From assembly GCA_905182465.1 (NCBI GenBank), contig CAJJBI010000001.1, positions 1 through 64,000 of the forward strand: a stretch of DNA of 64,000 nt, written 5' to 3'. This DNA is from Opitutaceae bacterium BACL24 MAG-120322-bin51. GTDB taxonomy: Bacteria > Verrucomicrobiota > Verrucomicrobiia > Opitutales > Coraliomargaritaceae. Of this stretch, positions 1 through 9,127 are shown piece after piece. The number at the start of each line of letters is the position of its first letter. The stretch's first letter is position 1. A program made the position numbers and the translations under genes. The notes beneath the pieces were generated by a model. It was not told the origin of the DNA, did not search any database, and saw nothing but the letters and a program-made list of their open reading frames with translations.

Positions 1-937
1 ACGAATTCAACTCGACCAGCTTCGCCATGATAGCCTTTTGCGCATGTAGCCGGTTCTCGGCCTCGTCGAAAATGATGCTTTGAGGGCTATCCAGCACTTC
101 CTGGCTGACTTCTTCGCCAGCGTGGGCGGGGAGGCAGTGGAGAAAGTAGGCGTCCGACTTTGCCAATGCCAGCAGATCGCCATTCACTTGGTAGGGAGTC
201 ATCGCTGCCTTGCGTTTCGCAGCCTCAGCTTCGTCACCCATCGAGACCCATACATCTGTGCAGAGGACGTCCGCGTCTTTGGCCGCTGCCTTGGCATCGG
301 TAGTGAAGACGTATTTTTTTGCCAATCCATCTGCTTCTAATACAGCATCGATTTTATGAGTCGGGGCAAAACCTTCGGGACCCGCTAGCGCAATCTCCAT
401 GCCGAACATGGCGGCAGTGTGGATCCATGAGTTGGCCATGTTGCTGGCGCAATCACCGAGGAAAACGACCTTTTTGCCCTTGAGTGCGTTGATATCCATC
501 GCCTCGGGCGAGTAGCGCTCTAACAGAGTGAATATATCTGTGTAAAGTTGGCAGGGGTGGTTGAAGTCGGTCAGTCCGTTGACAATGGGCATCGTGGCAT
601 GTTTGGCAAATCCCTCTACAATCTCGTGCCCGTAAGTCCGGATGACGAGGCCATGCAGATACTGGGACATCACCTTGGCGGTGTCTGCAATCGTTTCGCC
701 TCGTCCGATTTGTGTGTTTTGCGAGTCGAGCACGATGGGAAAGCCGCCGAGTTCGTTGACGCCAACTTCAAAGGAGATCCGTGTCCGCGTGCTGCTCTTA
801 TAAAAGAGCAGTCCCCATGATTGCTTGTTAAGGGGCTGCGGGCAATTGAGCCGATCGTGTTTGAATTGCTTGGCGAGTAAGAAAACTTGCTGAGCTTGTT
901 CGGGTGTAAAATCGGTTTCTTTTAAAAAATGGTGCAT
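1..937 (-). CDS. argF: ornithine carbamoyltransferase, C-terminal end cut by window edge
   Basis: Transfers a carbamoyl group to ornithine to give citrulline in arginine synthesis. I translated it by hand from the ATG at 937; about 312 codons are visible and the stop lies outside the window. The carbamoyl-phosphate loop STRTR is at residues 49-53, the ornithine-binding region DVWVSMGDE is near residues 226-236, and HCLPAH with the catalytic Cys is near 267-272. The last visible residues (FDEAENRLHAQKAIM) match the family C-terminus, so only a few codons are missing. It is the last gene of the argC-J-B-D-F operon, 115 bases after argD. The identification is firm. Confidence 0.96.
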   Translation of the reverse strand, partial: MHHFLKETDFTPEQAQQVFLLAKQFKHDRLNCPQPLNKQSWGLLFYKSSTRTRISFEVGVNELGGFPIVLDSQNTQIGRGETIADTAKVMSQYLHGLVIRTYGHEIVEGFAKHATMPIVNGLTDFNHPCQLYTDIFTLLERYSPEAMDINALKGKKVVFLGDCASNMANSWIHTAAMFGMEIALAGPEGFAPTHKIDAVLEADGLAKKYVFTTDAKAAAKDADVLCTDVWVSMGDEAEAAKRKAAMTPYQVNGDLLALAKSDAYFLHCLPAHAGEEVSQEVLDSPQSIIFDEAENRLHAQKAIMAKLVELNS

Positions 938-1052
938 CGTATTGAATTAGGATGTAACGCGAGAGGCGCGAAGATAGTGAACCGCTTAGGGTTTACCCCA
1001 AAGGGGCGGGTGAGGCGGTTGCCCTTTAGGGCGCTGAAGGAATAATGAAGAA

Positions 1053-2243
1053 TTACGAAATTTGTTCAGAAAAAACCTCGTCCAAAATAGCGACGGATTT
1101 GCTGAGTTGTTGAGGTGTAGCGATGAGTGCGGGAAGGAGCCGGATTACATTGCACGCGGCGGGGACGGTGAGGAGGCCTTTTTCCTGGGCGGCAGCGGTG
1201 ATCTTGAGATTGTGGCCTTCGGGTTTGAGCGCGAGCCCCACCATGTAGCCAGCGCCCCGTATACCAGCAATTAGTTCAGGATATTTTTCGGCCAACTTTT
1301 CTAGTTCGGCGTGCCACTGGGGGCTGTTGGCCGCAACATTTTCGATCAATTTCTCTTCTTCGATGATGTCGAGAGTCGCGTTGGCCGCAGCACTGGCGAG
1401 TGGGCTGCCACCGAATGTGGTGCCGTGTGAGCCTGGCTGAAAAAGTTCTGCATAAGGCTCTGAGACCCAGATCGCACCGATGGGAAACCCCCCGCCGAGA
1501 CCTTTGGCCATGCCGATGGCGTCAGGTTTGACGCCGCTTTCTTCAAAGGCGAAAAAGTGCCCGCTCCGTCCGATGCCGCATTGCACTTCGTCGAGCATGA
1601 GCAGCGCATTCCGTTCGGTGCAAAGTGCCCGCAGCTCTTGCAGGAAACTAGCCTCAGCAGGAAAGAGCCCGCCTTCACCTTGAATTGATTCGATGAAGAC
1701 TGCTGCGACCGAGTCGTCGACCAACTTGTCAAAAGTTTCGATTTTATTGAGTTCGCCGAATTTGAAGCCTTCCAACATTGGGCGAAAGCCGCCTTGAATC
1801 TTCTCTTGTGGAGTGGCCGCCATCCCGCCGAAGGTCCGGCCGTGAAATGCGTTTTGGGCAGCGACCACGGTGAAGCGTTTGCCTTCTTCGCCACAGATGT
1901 TTTTGCCGTGGAGCCGTGCGAGTTTGATCAGAGCATCATTGGATTCTGCGCCGCTGTTGCAAAAGAGCAAACGACCTGCGCCTGCTTGAGCGACGAGCCG
2001 ATTGGCAAGTTGTTGCTGCTGCGGGATACCGTAGAGGTTACTGCAATGAGTGAGCGTCGCGGCTTGAGCTTGCAGGGCGGCGACCCATTTTGGGTGTGAA
2101 TGCCCCACAGAGGTGACCGCGATGCCACTGCCAAAATCAAGGTATTGCCTGCCTGAATCGTCATAGAGATACACGCCTTCGCCCCGCACTGCGTTGAACG
2201 TGGGCGGACCGTAGTTTTTAACTAATGTGGGATGATGGCTCAT
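1053..2243 (-). CDS. argD: acetylornithine aminotransferase
   Basis: PLP-dependent class III aminotransferase that makes N-acetylornithine from N-acetylglutamate semialdehyde. 396 residues from the chosen ATG. Visible motifs are NSGAES (96-101), the cofactor-binding DEVQ (218-221) and the Schiff-base lysine in MAKGLGGG (Lys 247). An in-frame TTG at 2270, directly after the argB stop, would add nine residues; I prefer the ATG at 2243 because homologues start near this point, and neither start has a clear ribosome binding site. Fourth gene of the arg operon, 27 bases after argB. Confidence 0.95.
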   Translation of the reverse strand: MSHHPTLVKNYGPPTFNAVRGEGVYLYDDSGRQYLDFGSGIAVTSVGHSHPKWVAALQAQAATLTHCSNLYGIPQQQQLANRLVAQAGAGRLLFCNSGAESNDALIKLARLHGKNICGEEGKRFTVVAAQNAFHGRTFGGMAATPQEKIQGGFRPMLEGFKFGELNKIETFDKLVDDSVAAVFIESIQGEGGLFPAEASFLQELRALCTERNALLMLDEVQCGIGRSGHFFAFEESGVKPDAIGMAKGLGGGFPIGAIWVSEPYAELFQPGSHGTTFGGSPLASAAANATLDIIEEEKLIENVAANSPQWHAELEKLAEKYPELIAGIRGAGYMVGLALKPEGHNLKITAAAQEKGLLTVPAACNVIRLLPALIATPQQLSKSVAILDEVFSEQIS

Positions 2244-2270
2244 AGGAAAGAATTGGTGGGACGCCAACAA

Positions 2271-3161
2271 TTAGGCATTCACGATTTCGGAACCGACGCC
2301 TTGGTCGGTGAAGATTTCTAGTAAGAGACTGTGGGCTTGCTCCCCGTCGATGAAGTGGACGCGGTGAACGCCGTTTTTAAGAGCGCTGACTGCGCTGTCA
2401 GTTTTTGGGATCATGCCTTTGCTGATGGTGCCGTCTTTGACGAGTCCTTCGACTTCGTCGGCTTTGAGAGACGAAATGAGCGACTCGGGGTCATCCACGT
2501 TACGCATTAGGCCAGGCACATCGCAAAGGTAAACGAGGCGGCGCGCTCGTAGCGCGGAAGCCACGCGCCCTGCAGCGGCGTCCGCGTTCGTGTTGTAGAT
2601 TTGACCGTCCTCGTCGCAAGCCATGGGTGAGATGATGGGGATGTAACCGTCGTTGAGAGCTTTCCTGATAATCTTAGTTTTTACGGTATGCGTCTCGCCC
2701 ACGAAACCGAGGTCGATGGACTCGCCGTCTACGACAACCTCTTTCTTGTCACAAACGAGGATGCTATTGCCAGGTAAGGCAATCGGCCGGGCGTGCTTGG
2801 CTTGGAGGAGTTCACAGATCTCTAAGTTGACAATTTTGTTGAGCGTGTGATCGACCACTTTAACCGACTCAGCGTCAGTGACCCGCAGGCCGTGCTCGAA
2901 GCGTGTCTCTACATCCGACTTAGCGAGTGCTCGCGTGATGGCTTTGCCACCGCCGTGTACGACGACGACTTTGATGCCTGCCGCATGGAGGAATGCGATG
3001 TCAGTCGCGACACGGGTCCGCACCTCTGGGTTGGCGTCGTCCATAAACGCGCCGCCGTATTTAACCACGAAGATCGCATCCCGAAATCGTTGGATATAGG
3101 GGAGTGCTTCTAAGAGCACGGATGCCTTAGTGGTGACGTCTAGATTTATGAGATTAGACAT
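2271..3161 (-). CDS. argB: acetylglutamate kinase
   Basis: Phosphorylates N-acetylglutamate with ATP in the second committed step of arginine synthesis. 296 residues, the usual length. The amino acid kinase fold is seen in KYGG (34-37) and the substrate loop HGGGK (69-73). A shorter N-terminus than the arginine-inhibited hexameric enzymes cannot be judged by eye, so feedback control is unknown. The ATG shares its last base position with the end of argJ, so translation of the two is probably coupled. Confidence 0.96.
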   Translation of the reverse strand: MSNLINLDVTTKASVLLEALPYIQRFRDAIFVVKYGGAFMDDANPEVRTRVATDIAFLHAAGIKVVVVHGGGKAITRALAKSDVETRFEHGLRVTDAESVKVVDHTLNKIVNLEICELLQAKHARPIALPGNSILVCDKKEVVVDGESIDLGFVGETHTVKTKIIRKALNDGYIPIISPMACDEDGQIYNTNADAAAGRVASALRARRLVYLCDVPGLMRNVDDPESLISSLKADEVEGLVKDGTISKGMIPKTDSAVSALKNGVHRVHFIDGEQAHSLLLEIFTDQGVGSEIVNA

Positions 3162-4391
3162 TATTCTGACTTATTAAAGTTCACGTAGGCTTCGCTCAGA
3201 TCTGAGGTGAGCAGCCGGAAGGTGCCGCTGCCTTGATTTAAATTCAGGGTGATCCTGAAGCGTTTTTTGGCAACAATTGCTTTCCACTCGGATAGTTTAC
3301 TGTCCTGTGGCATGCCGCCGATGAGGGCGGGCACTTCGTCATAGTGGATGTCGAAGCACGCCTCTTTAAGGCCGACCCGGGCATAGCCAGCTGCGTCGGC
3401 GAGCCGTCCCCAGTTGGGGTCAGAACCATACCAGGAAGTCTTGACTAGCAGTGAGTTACCCACGCAACGTGCCACCTTTTCGGCGTCTTCCTCGGTCTGG
3501 CATCCTTCGACGATAAGTTCGACTAGCTTGGTGATCTTTTCACCGTCGCCGACGATCTTTTCGGCGAGAGTATCGCAGACCATGAAGACGGCTTCCCGGA
3601 ATGCTTGGAGTAATTCGGGTGAATCGTCGGGAACTAAGCCAGACTTTCCATTAGCAAGTAGGAGCACTGTATCGTTCGTACTCATGTCCCCGTCGATGGA
3701 GATCCGATTGAAGGTTTTATTGCAGGCTTGAACGAGTGTGTTCTTGAGCGCGGCGTTATCGACATCGAGGTCGGTCGCAAGAAAGGCTAGCATCGTAGCC
3801 ATGTTTGGCTCGATCATGCCGGCACCTTTCGCGATGCCAGAAACGGTGAGTGTCTTACCTTCATAGGTAAACTGGGCAGTCGCACATTTCCGCCGTGTGT
3901 CGGAGGTGAGGATAGCGTCGGCTGCATCGAGTGAATTTTGCGACTCCTCACTGAGTGCTTTAGCCGCTGCGGCGATGCCTGTCTTGATATTTTGCATCGG
4001 TAACTTCCGGCCGATCCGACCGGTCGAGCAAACGAGAAAGGGAGAGCCAATGCCGGTTTCGAGTTGAGCAATGGCCGACATTTCTTTGGCGTCGATCATA
4101 CCTTGTTCCGCTGTTGCGGCATTGGCGTTGCCACTATTGACGACGATACCTGCTACTCTTTGCGGAGGGTGAAGTGAGTATCTCTTTGCAAACTATAACG
4201 GGTGCGGCGCAGACATCGTTCAAGGTGAAAACGCCGGCGGCATGACACGGTTCTTCAGAGGCAACGAGTGCAAGGTCGAGCAATTCGAGGTCACCTTTTC
4301 CCCGGATGTCACAGGCCACTCCAGCAGTTTTGAAACCGGGACAATCGGCGATACCGCTTGGGCTTTCGATTAGCTTTACTTGTATGCTCAT
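3161..4391 (-). CDS. argJ: glutamate N-acetyltransferase / amino-acid acetyltransferase, split by a frameshift
   Basis: ArgJ recycles the acetyl group from N-acetylornithine to glutamate. Two minus-strand frames together encode one protein: 4391-4134 gives the N-terminal 85 residues, and the rest runs to 3161 in another frame. The conserved stretch [13 protein letters not shown] continues the second frame upstream of its first ATG (4099), so the break lies at about 4153-4163, in an AAAGAG stretch, and is equivalent to one extra base. The self-cleavage site [11 protein letters not shown], with the nucleophilic Thr at about 3796-3794, is intact. Every other gene of the operon is intact, so a sequencing indel is more likely than real decay. 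Confidence 0.9.
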
Positions 4392-4408
4392 GGAAAATGC
4401 TGAAACGT

Positions 4409-5431
4409 TTAGATTAGGCCGTTAGTTTCCTTGAAACCGTATTTCAGGTTCATGATTTGCACGGCTTGACCGCTGGCTCCTTTGAGCAGGTTATCGATCG
4501 CGGAGGTGATGACGAAGTTTTCTGTCCGAGGATCATAGATGGCAGAGATGTCGCACCGGTTAGTGCCAGTTACATGCTTGGTGTCAGGATGCGTCCCGCT
4601 GGGTAGAACAGTAATGAAGGGCTTTTCTGCATATGCTTTTGCCCAAGTTGAATAGAGGCTATCCAGGGAAGTCTTGGCCTTGGCCACGATAGTGGTGGAG
4701 ATGCCCCGTGACATGGGGGCTAGGTGCGGATTAAATTGTACGACGCAGTCGGCGAAAGCGGCCTTTTCGAGCTGCTCTTCGATCTCGGAGAGGTGCCGAT
4801 GCTTGGGCATGCCGTACGCTTTCATACTTTCGTTCCTTTCGCAGTAGATGAAATCTTCTGCGACCTTCCTACCCGCGCCGCTGACACCACTGTAGCTATT
4901 AATGACGATGCCTTTGGCGTCGATGAGTCCGGCTTTGAGGAGTGGGACGAGCGGAATTTGCACACTCGTCGGATAGCAACCTGGGCAGGCGATGAGTGAG
5001 GCGTCCTTCCATTTGTCGTCAGCTAGTTCGGGAATGACGTAGGGTGCCGCTTCGAGCAGGTGCGGGGCAGGGTGGGCTTGACCGTAATAATCTTGGTAGA
5101 CCCTAGTGTTACTAAGCCGGAAGTCGGCGCTTAGGTCGATGATGGTCTTGCCGGCCTTAAAGAGAGGATCAGCAAACTCCGAAGCCACGCCGTGCGGAAG
5201 GGCGAGGAAGAAGAGGTCGATGTCGGGATTGGCCGCCAGCTCTTCGGGATCAGACGCCGTAAATGTAAGCTTGCCGACGAGGTGTTGAAGCGCAGGCATC
5301 TGTTCGGCCACGAGCTTACCGGCGAGTGACCGGGAGGTGACTGCGGTGAGCGTGACATCTGGGTGCCGCGAAAGAAGCCGTACGAGTTCTTCGCCGGAGT
5401 AGCCAGAGGCGCCTATGATTGCTGCGTTCAT
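4409..5431 (-). CDS. argC: N-acetyl-gamma-glutamyl-phosphate reductase
   Basis: NADPH-dependent reductase that makes N-acetylglutamate semialdehyde. 340 residues. The Rossmann start [10 protein letters not shown] is at 6-15 and the catalytic Cys is Cys152 in CPGCYPTSV. First gene of the arginine operon, followed 17 bases later by argJ. The operon promoter should lie in 5432-5560, but I see no convincing boxes or ARG box there. Confidence 0.97.
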   Translation of the reverse strand: MNAAIIGASGYSGEELVRLLSRHPDVTLTAVTSRSLAGKLVAEQMPALQHLVGKLTFTASDPEELAANPDIDLFFLALPHGVASEFADPLFKAGKTIIDLSADFRLSNTRVYQDYYGQAHPAPHLLEAAPYVIPELADDKWKDASLIACPGCYPTSVQIPLVPLLKAGLIDAKGIVINSYSGVSGAGRKVAEDFIYCERNESMKAYGMPKHRHLSEIEEQLEKAAFADCVVQFNPHLAPMSRGISTTIVAKAKTSLDSLYSTWAKAYAEKPFITVLPSGTHPDTKHVTGTNRCDISAIYDPRTENFVITSAIDNLLKGASGQAVQIMNLKYGFKETNGLI

Positions 5432-5563
5432 GGATTTAATTGCTGATGACTGATGTCGGATGAATATTTTTCTTAATCTTACTCTTAATCGACTTGAGCC
5501 TTGGGATTAGGAGTAGGAAGACGATTAAGATCTGTTAAAATAGGGTAATGCTAGGTCTTGGGA

Positions 5564-5607
5564 AACAAAAAACCCTCCAAGCCACGCAATCGCGGCTTTG
5601 GAGGGTT
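5564..5607 (-). terminator. rho-independent terminator after rpsI
   Basis: On the minus strand a 13-14 bp stem (AACCCTCCAAAGCC paired with GGCTTGGAGGGTT, one bulge) is followed by a run of T. It sits 34 bases past the rpsI stop and ends the rplM-rpsI transcript. Confidence 0.9.
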
Positions 5608-5640
5608 GCAAAATATGCGACCGTTGCCGCCGCTGGCGGT

Positions 5641-6033
5641 TTATCGTTTCGAGAATTGGAAGCGCTTTCGAGCACCTGCGAGACCTGGTTTCTGGCGCTC
5701 GCGAGAACGAGGATCACGCTTCATGTGGCCATCTTGTTTGAGCGGCACGCGGAGATCTGCGTTGAGCTTTTCAAGTGCACGAGCGATGCCGAGGCGAACC
5801 GCGCCAGCTTGACCGTTGAGGCCACCACCTTGTGCTTTGATTGTGATGTCAACTTGGTCGGCCATCTCAACAGTCTTCAATGGTGAGAGCGCTGCGTTAG
5901 CAAACTCTTCAGTTTTAAAGTAGGCGCGTGGCTCAGAGCCGTTGACGACTATTTTGCCAGTGCCTCGTGTGAGGCGGACGCGCGCAGTGGCTGTCTTACG
6001 ACGGCCGACGGTTACAAATGTTTCTTCGCTCAT
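5641..6033 (-). CDS. rpsI: 30S ribosomal protein S9
   Basis: 130 residues from the ATG at 6033. The start VGRRKTATARV and the basic tail ending RKRFQFSKR are the family hallmarks; the tail reaches into the ribosomal P site. A longer open frame extends upstream to 6111, but those 26 residues run back into the end of rplM and are not conserved. It follows rplM after 31 bases, the usual L13-S9 pairing. Confidence 0.98.
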   Translation of the reverse strand: MSEETFVTVGRRKTATARVRLTRGTGKIVVNGSEPRAYFKTEEFANAALSPLKTVEMADQVDITIKAQGGGLNGQAGAVRLGIARALEKLNADLRVPLKQDGHMKRDPRSRERQKPGLAGARKRFQFSKR

Positions 6034-6064
6034 TATATAAAAGTATGTTAGGTTAAACCAGCGC

Positions 6065-6490
6065 TTAGACGAGTGGTTTGGGTTGCTGAGCTTCGTAAGG
6101 ATGTTCGGCACCTGCGTGGATTTTGAGTTTCTTGATCATGGCACGACCGAGCTTGTTGCGTGGAAGCATGCCCTTGACTGCGTGCTCGATAATGAATTCA
6201 GGTTTCTTGGCGCGCATCTTATCCATGCTGACGTGGCTTTCGCCACCCATCCAGCCCGAGTAGAACATGTAGCTCTTATCGGTATTCTTCTTGCCAGAGA
6301 CCTTGATCTTCTCGGCATTGACGACCACGACGAAATCGCCTGTATCGGCATGCGGCGTATAGATCGGCTTGTGGCGACCACGAAGCACATTGGCAATTTT
6401 TACGGATACGCGACCGAGTGTTTCATTGGCAGCGTCGACAATATACCAGTTTTTGGTATGGTCAGATTTAGTAGCTAAAGTCGTTTTCAT
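6065..6490 (-). CDS. rplM: 50S ribosomal protein L13
   Basis: 141 residues from the ATG at 6490, starting MKTTLATKSDHTKNWYIVDA, a typical L13 N-terminus. The motif GRxASxIAxxLRGKxK appears here as GRVSVKIANVLRGRHKP. An upstream in-frame extension to 6592 is rejected because it would cover the likely promoter. First gene of the rplM-rpsI operon. Confidence 0.98.
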   Translation of the reverse strand: MKTTLATKSDHTKNWYIVDAANETLGRVSVKIANVLRGRHKPIYTPHADTGDFVVVVNAEKIKVSGKKNTDKSYMFYSGWMGGESHVSMDKMRAKKPEFIIEHAVKGMLPRNKLGRAMIKKLKIHAGAEHPYEAQQPKPLV

Positions 6491-6510
6491 GATTTTTGGA
6501 AAAGCGGTGA

Positions 6511-6538
6511 ACAGTAGAATCGGGTATCCCCCTGTCAA
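6511..6538 (-). promoter_or_regulatory. probable rplM promoter
   Basis: On the minus strand TTGACA (6538-6533) is followed after 16 bases by TACTGT (6516-6511), 20 bases before the rplM ATG. Both boxes resemble the sigma-70 consensus. Confidence 0.5.
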
Positions 6539-6648
6539 TGGGAATTTTGGCGAAAATCCTAGTATTCCTGCTTTTTTATTGCAAAGGGGCATAGGGGCGT
6601 CAATTTGCGCTTTTTTCCCAATTACAACACAGCTAGAGGAATATCACT

Positions 6649-6861
6649 TTGAGAGACGACTATTTAAAAGAAGCCCAGAAGAAAATCACTGATCCGATGA
6701 TCCTGATCAACGTGATATCGCGCCGTGCCAAGCAATTGAAGAGTGGTTACAAGCCTCTCATTGAGTCTTTGGAACGCCTCTCTGCTGAAGATATGGCCCT
6801 CCGTGAGGTCATGGAAGGCAAAATTACCTATCAACTGGCTGAAGATGAAGACGAAGCTTAG
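6649..6861 (+). CDS. rpoZ: DNA-directed RNA polymerase omega subunit
   Basis: 70-residue RpoZ-like protein with MRDDYLKEAQKKITDPMIL and INVISRRAKQL, the conserved helix that clamps the beta-prime subunit. The start is TTG at 6649, preceded by AGAGGA at 6635-6640, a good ribosome binding site. Divergent from rplM, with smpB following after 57 bases. Identification rests on the conserved N-terminal half and the small acidic tail. Confidence 0.85.
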   Translation: MRDDYLKEAQKKITDPMILINVISRRAKQLKSGYKPLIESLERLSAEDMALREVMEGKITYQLAEDEDEA

Positions 6862-6918
6862 CCTTCATTAATTCAAAGCGTGCCCTCTGCGTTTCCCAAA
6901 TAGAGGGAACGAACTAAA

Positions 6919-7392
6919 GTGTGCGCCAAAAAAAAGTCGACGGATCATCAACGCGAGATCCGTAATGGTAAAGCCCACCACAATTATTTTGTGGGTGATT
7001 GTTTTGAGGCAGGCATTGTACTTCAAGGCACCGAAGTAAAAGCAATCCGCTCGGGCGACGCGCAGATTAGCGAGGCTTTCTGCCGTGTGGAGAAAGGCCA
7101 AGTCTGGATGTATAATTCTCACATAGGTGAGTATAAATTTGGTAACTTTCAAAACCACCCGCCTCGCCGTAAGCGAAAACTGCTGCTGCACCGCCGTGAA
7201 ATCCATAAATTCATCGGCGCGATGGAAGCGGGTGGTAAATCGCTCATCCCTTTGCGTATCTACCTAAAGCATGGTCTGATCAAAATAGAGATTGCGCTCT
7301 GCACGGGCAAAAAGTTGCACGACAAACGGGAAACTCTTAAAAAGAAAATTACGATGCGCGAAGCTGAGCGCGACATGCGCGATCACCGCTAA
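6919..7392 (+). CDS. smpB: SsrA-binding protein
   Basis: Binds tmRNA and helps rescue stalled ribosomes. 157 residues starting at GTG 6919 with GAGGGA 12 bases upstream. The OB-fold region carries GIVLQGTEVKAIRSGDAQISEAF, and the basic C-terminal tail KKLHDKRETLKKK is the part that enters the decoding site. No tmRNA gene was seen in the window. Confidence 0.97.
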   Translation: MCAKKKSTDHQREIRNGKAHHNYFVGDCFEAGIVLQGTEVKAIRSGDAQISEAFCRVEKGQVWMYNSHIGEYKFGNFQNHPPRRKRKLLLHRREIHKFIGAMEAGGKSLIPLRIYLKHGLIKIEIALCTGKKLHDKRETLKKKITMREAERDMRDHR

Positions 7393-7497
7393 CCATCACT
7401 TCGCGATAGAGCGGTGCGAGTTAAAGGGTGCGTTGTGTAAATACTGACTCTGGTGCTCTAACTTTTCACCTGTCTCAACACACTCATCACTACTTTT

Positions 7498-8421
7498 ATG
7501 TCGATTCGTTCCGTTATAGTTCAGGCGCCTGCGAGCACCTCAAATTGTGGTCCAGGTTTTGATACGCTGAGTATTGCCCTTTCTCTTTATAATTTCATCC
7601 GCCTGAGTGAGCGCAGTGATGGCCAGATTTGTCCCGTCGAAAAGATCCAAGAGGGCACTCAGATGATGGTCGAGGAAGCGTCGCTATCTTTTGCGGCTGC
7701 CGCGGGCCTTGATGCGACGGGCTTTAATTACGAAATTTGGGGCGACGTGCCTGAAGCGCGTGGTCTCGGTTCCAGCTCTACGATACGTGCCGCCATCGTA
7801 GCTGGACTGAATAAGTTGCACGATGAGCCGCTTGATCAGGAAGCCATGATTCGCCTGACCACGAGATTGGACAATGCGCCAGACAATGCCTGCGCCGCGT
7901 TTGCCGGTGGTTTTTGTATCGCGAGAACGGATCCAGTTACCTTTGGCTACCGTGAACATGTGCGCTTTGCTCTGCCCGAGACGCTGACTTTTGTCGCCGT
8001 CTCGCCTGACTATAAAGTACTCACGGACAATTCCCGTCGTGTCCTTCCAGATACGATCCCGTTCAACGATGTTGTTCGTAGCGCTAATAGTTTGGCCTTT
8101 TTGGTCGGTGCTCTAGTGTCGGGCGACTTTGCCCGTTTAGATGGGGCGGTTAATGACTTCATTCACCAGCCTTATCGCGAGTTACTTAACCCATTTGGTC
8201 GCGAGAGCATAGAGGCTGGTTGCCATGCGGGTGCTTATACGGGTTGGCTCAGTGGAAGCGGCTCGACCGTAGTCTGTGTATCCTCGGGCGAAAAAGCACG
8301 TAAAGTGGCGGAGGCAATGGAGCAGGTTTATGAGGTAAATGGGAAAAAAAGCCGAGCCTATCGTTTGATGACAGATAATCGTGGCCTTACCGTGAGCGAA
8401 GAGTCGGGTGGCATTGGGTAG
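7498..8421 (+). CDS. thrB: homoserine kinase
   Basis: GHMP-family kinase of 307 residues that should phosphorylate homoserine in threonine synthesis. The substrate-side motif QAPASTSNCGPGFDTL is near residues 9-24 and the ATP loop ARGLGSSST at 87-95. Homoserine kinase fits better than mevalonate or galactokinase because the start PASxxNxGPGFD is the ThrB signature. asd at 24313, from the same pathway, is far away, so the pathway genes are scattered here. Confidence 0.88.
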   Translation: MSIRSVIVQAPASTSNCGPGFDTLSIALSLYNFIRLSERSDGQICPVEKIQEGTQMMVEEASLSFAAAAGLDATGFNYEIWGDVPEARGLGSSSTIRAAIVAGLNKLHDEPLDQEAMIRLTTRLDNAPDNACAAFAGGFCIARTDPVTFGYREHVRFALPETLTFVAVSPDYKVLTDNSRRVLPDTIPFNDVVRSANSLAFLVGALVSGDFARLDGAVNDFIHQPYRELLNPFGRESIEAGCHAGAYTGWLSGSGSTVVCVSSGEKARKVAEAMEQVYEVNGKKSRAYRLMTDNRGLTVSEESGGIG

Positions 8422-8491
8422 TGCTTAAGTGATCTCAAGCACTACGTTTCACAAGTTGACCTCATAGATTTTTGCGCTTCATCTATTAACA

Positions 8492-8920
8492 GTGAATGAC
8501 CCGACTAGAGATTTTAACGAAGTGATCCACACGATCCGTAAGGACGATCCGCGCTACGCACGAGGTGCTTACTATTTTTTGCGTCAAGCGCTCGATTTTA
8601 GTTTAAAAAAGCTTCATAAAAGCGGCGACCTCGACAAGTCGAACCATCTGACTGGGCAACAGTTACTGGACGGCATTCGCCTCTATGCGATCGACCAGTA
8701 TGGCCCTATGGTGCGACCCGTCTTGAAGCATTGGGGTATTCGCGAATGTCGTGACTTCGGTAATATTGTCTTCAATCTAGTGGAGTGTGAGGTGCTCGGC
8801 AAAACTGACCAAGACAGCGTCGAGGATTTTTCGGGCGGTTACAAATTTAATGCCGCCTTCGACAAACCCTTTCGCCCCGAACGTATCAAGCCGACAATTA
8901 AGAAGCCGCGTATGGGTTAA
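8492..8920 (+). CDS. Minf_1886-type conserved protein
   Basis: 142 residues, GTG start at 8492. It matches the pattern of a family described as restricted to Verrucomicrobia and Planctomycetes (Minf_1886): an N-terminal DDPRYARGAYYFLRQALD, a central LTGQQLLDGIR, then GPMVRPVLKHWGI and CRDFGNIVFNLVE. No enzyme motif or membrane segment is seen. Function unknown. Useful as a lineage marker. It sits between thrB and the M16 peptidase on the same strand, with no overlap that would imply coupling. Confidence 0.85.
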   Translation: MNDPTRDFNEVIHTIRKDDPRYARGAYYFLRQALDFSLKKLHKSGDLDKSNHLTGQQLLDGIRLYAIDQYGPMVRPVLKHWGIRECRDFGNIVFNLVECEVLGKTDQDSVEDFSGGYKFNAAFDKPFRPERIKPTIKKPRMG

Positions 8921-9127
8921 TTCTCCGTCTGACAGGCGTGTTTGCCTATGATAGAATGCTTGTGTGCAACACGATCAAGCCACGAGGCGCGTGGATCCTT
9001 AAAGCGTTAGTCGCGTCAATACACCCAATGTTAGATTCATCACTCATCGTCATGAGTAGACGCCGACGAAGTAGGCTCAAACTAAAGATGGAAATTGGTG
9101 ATATCCCTGTTCTTACTCTGCCTTTTT

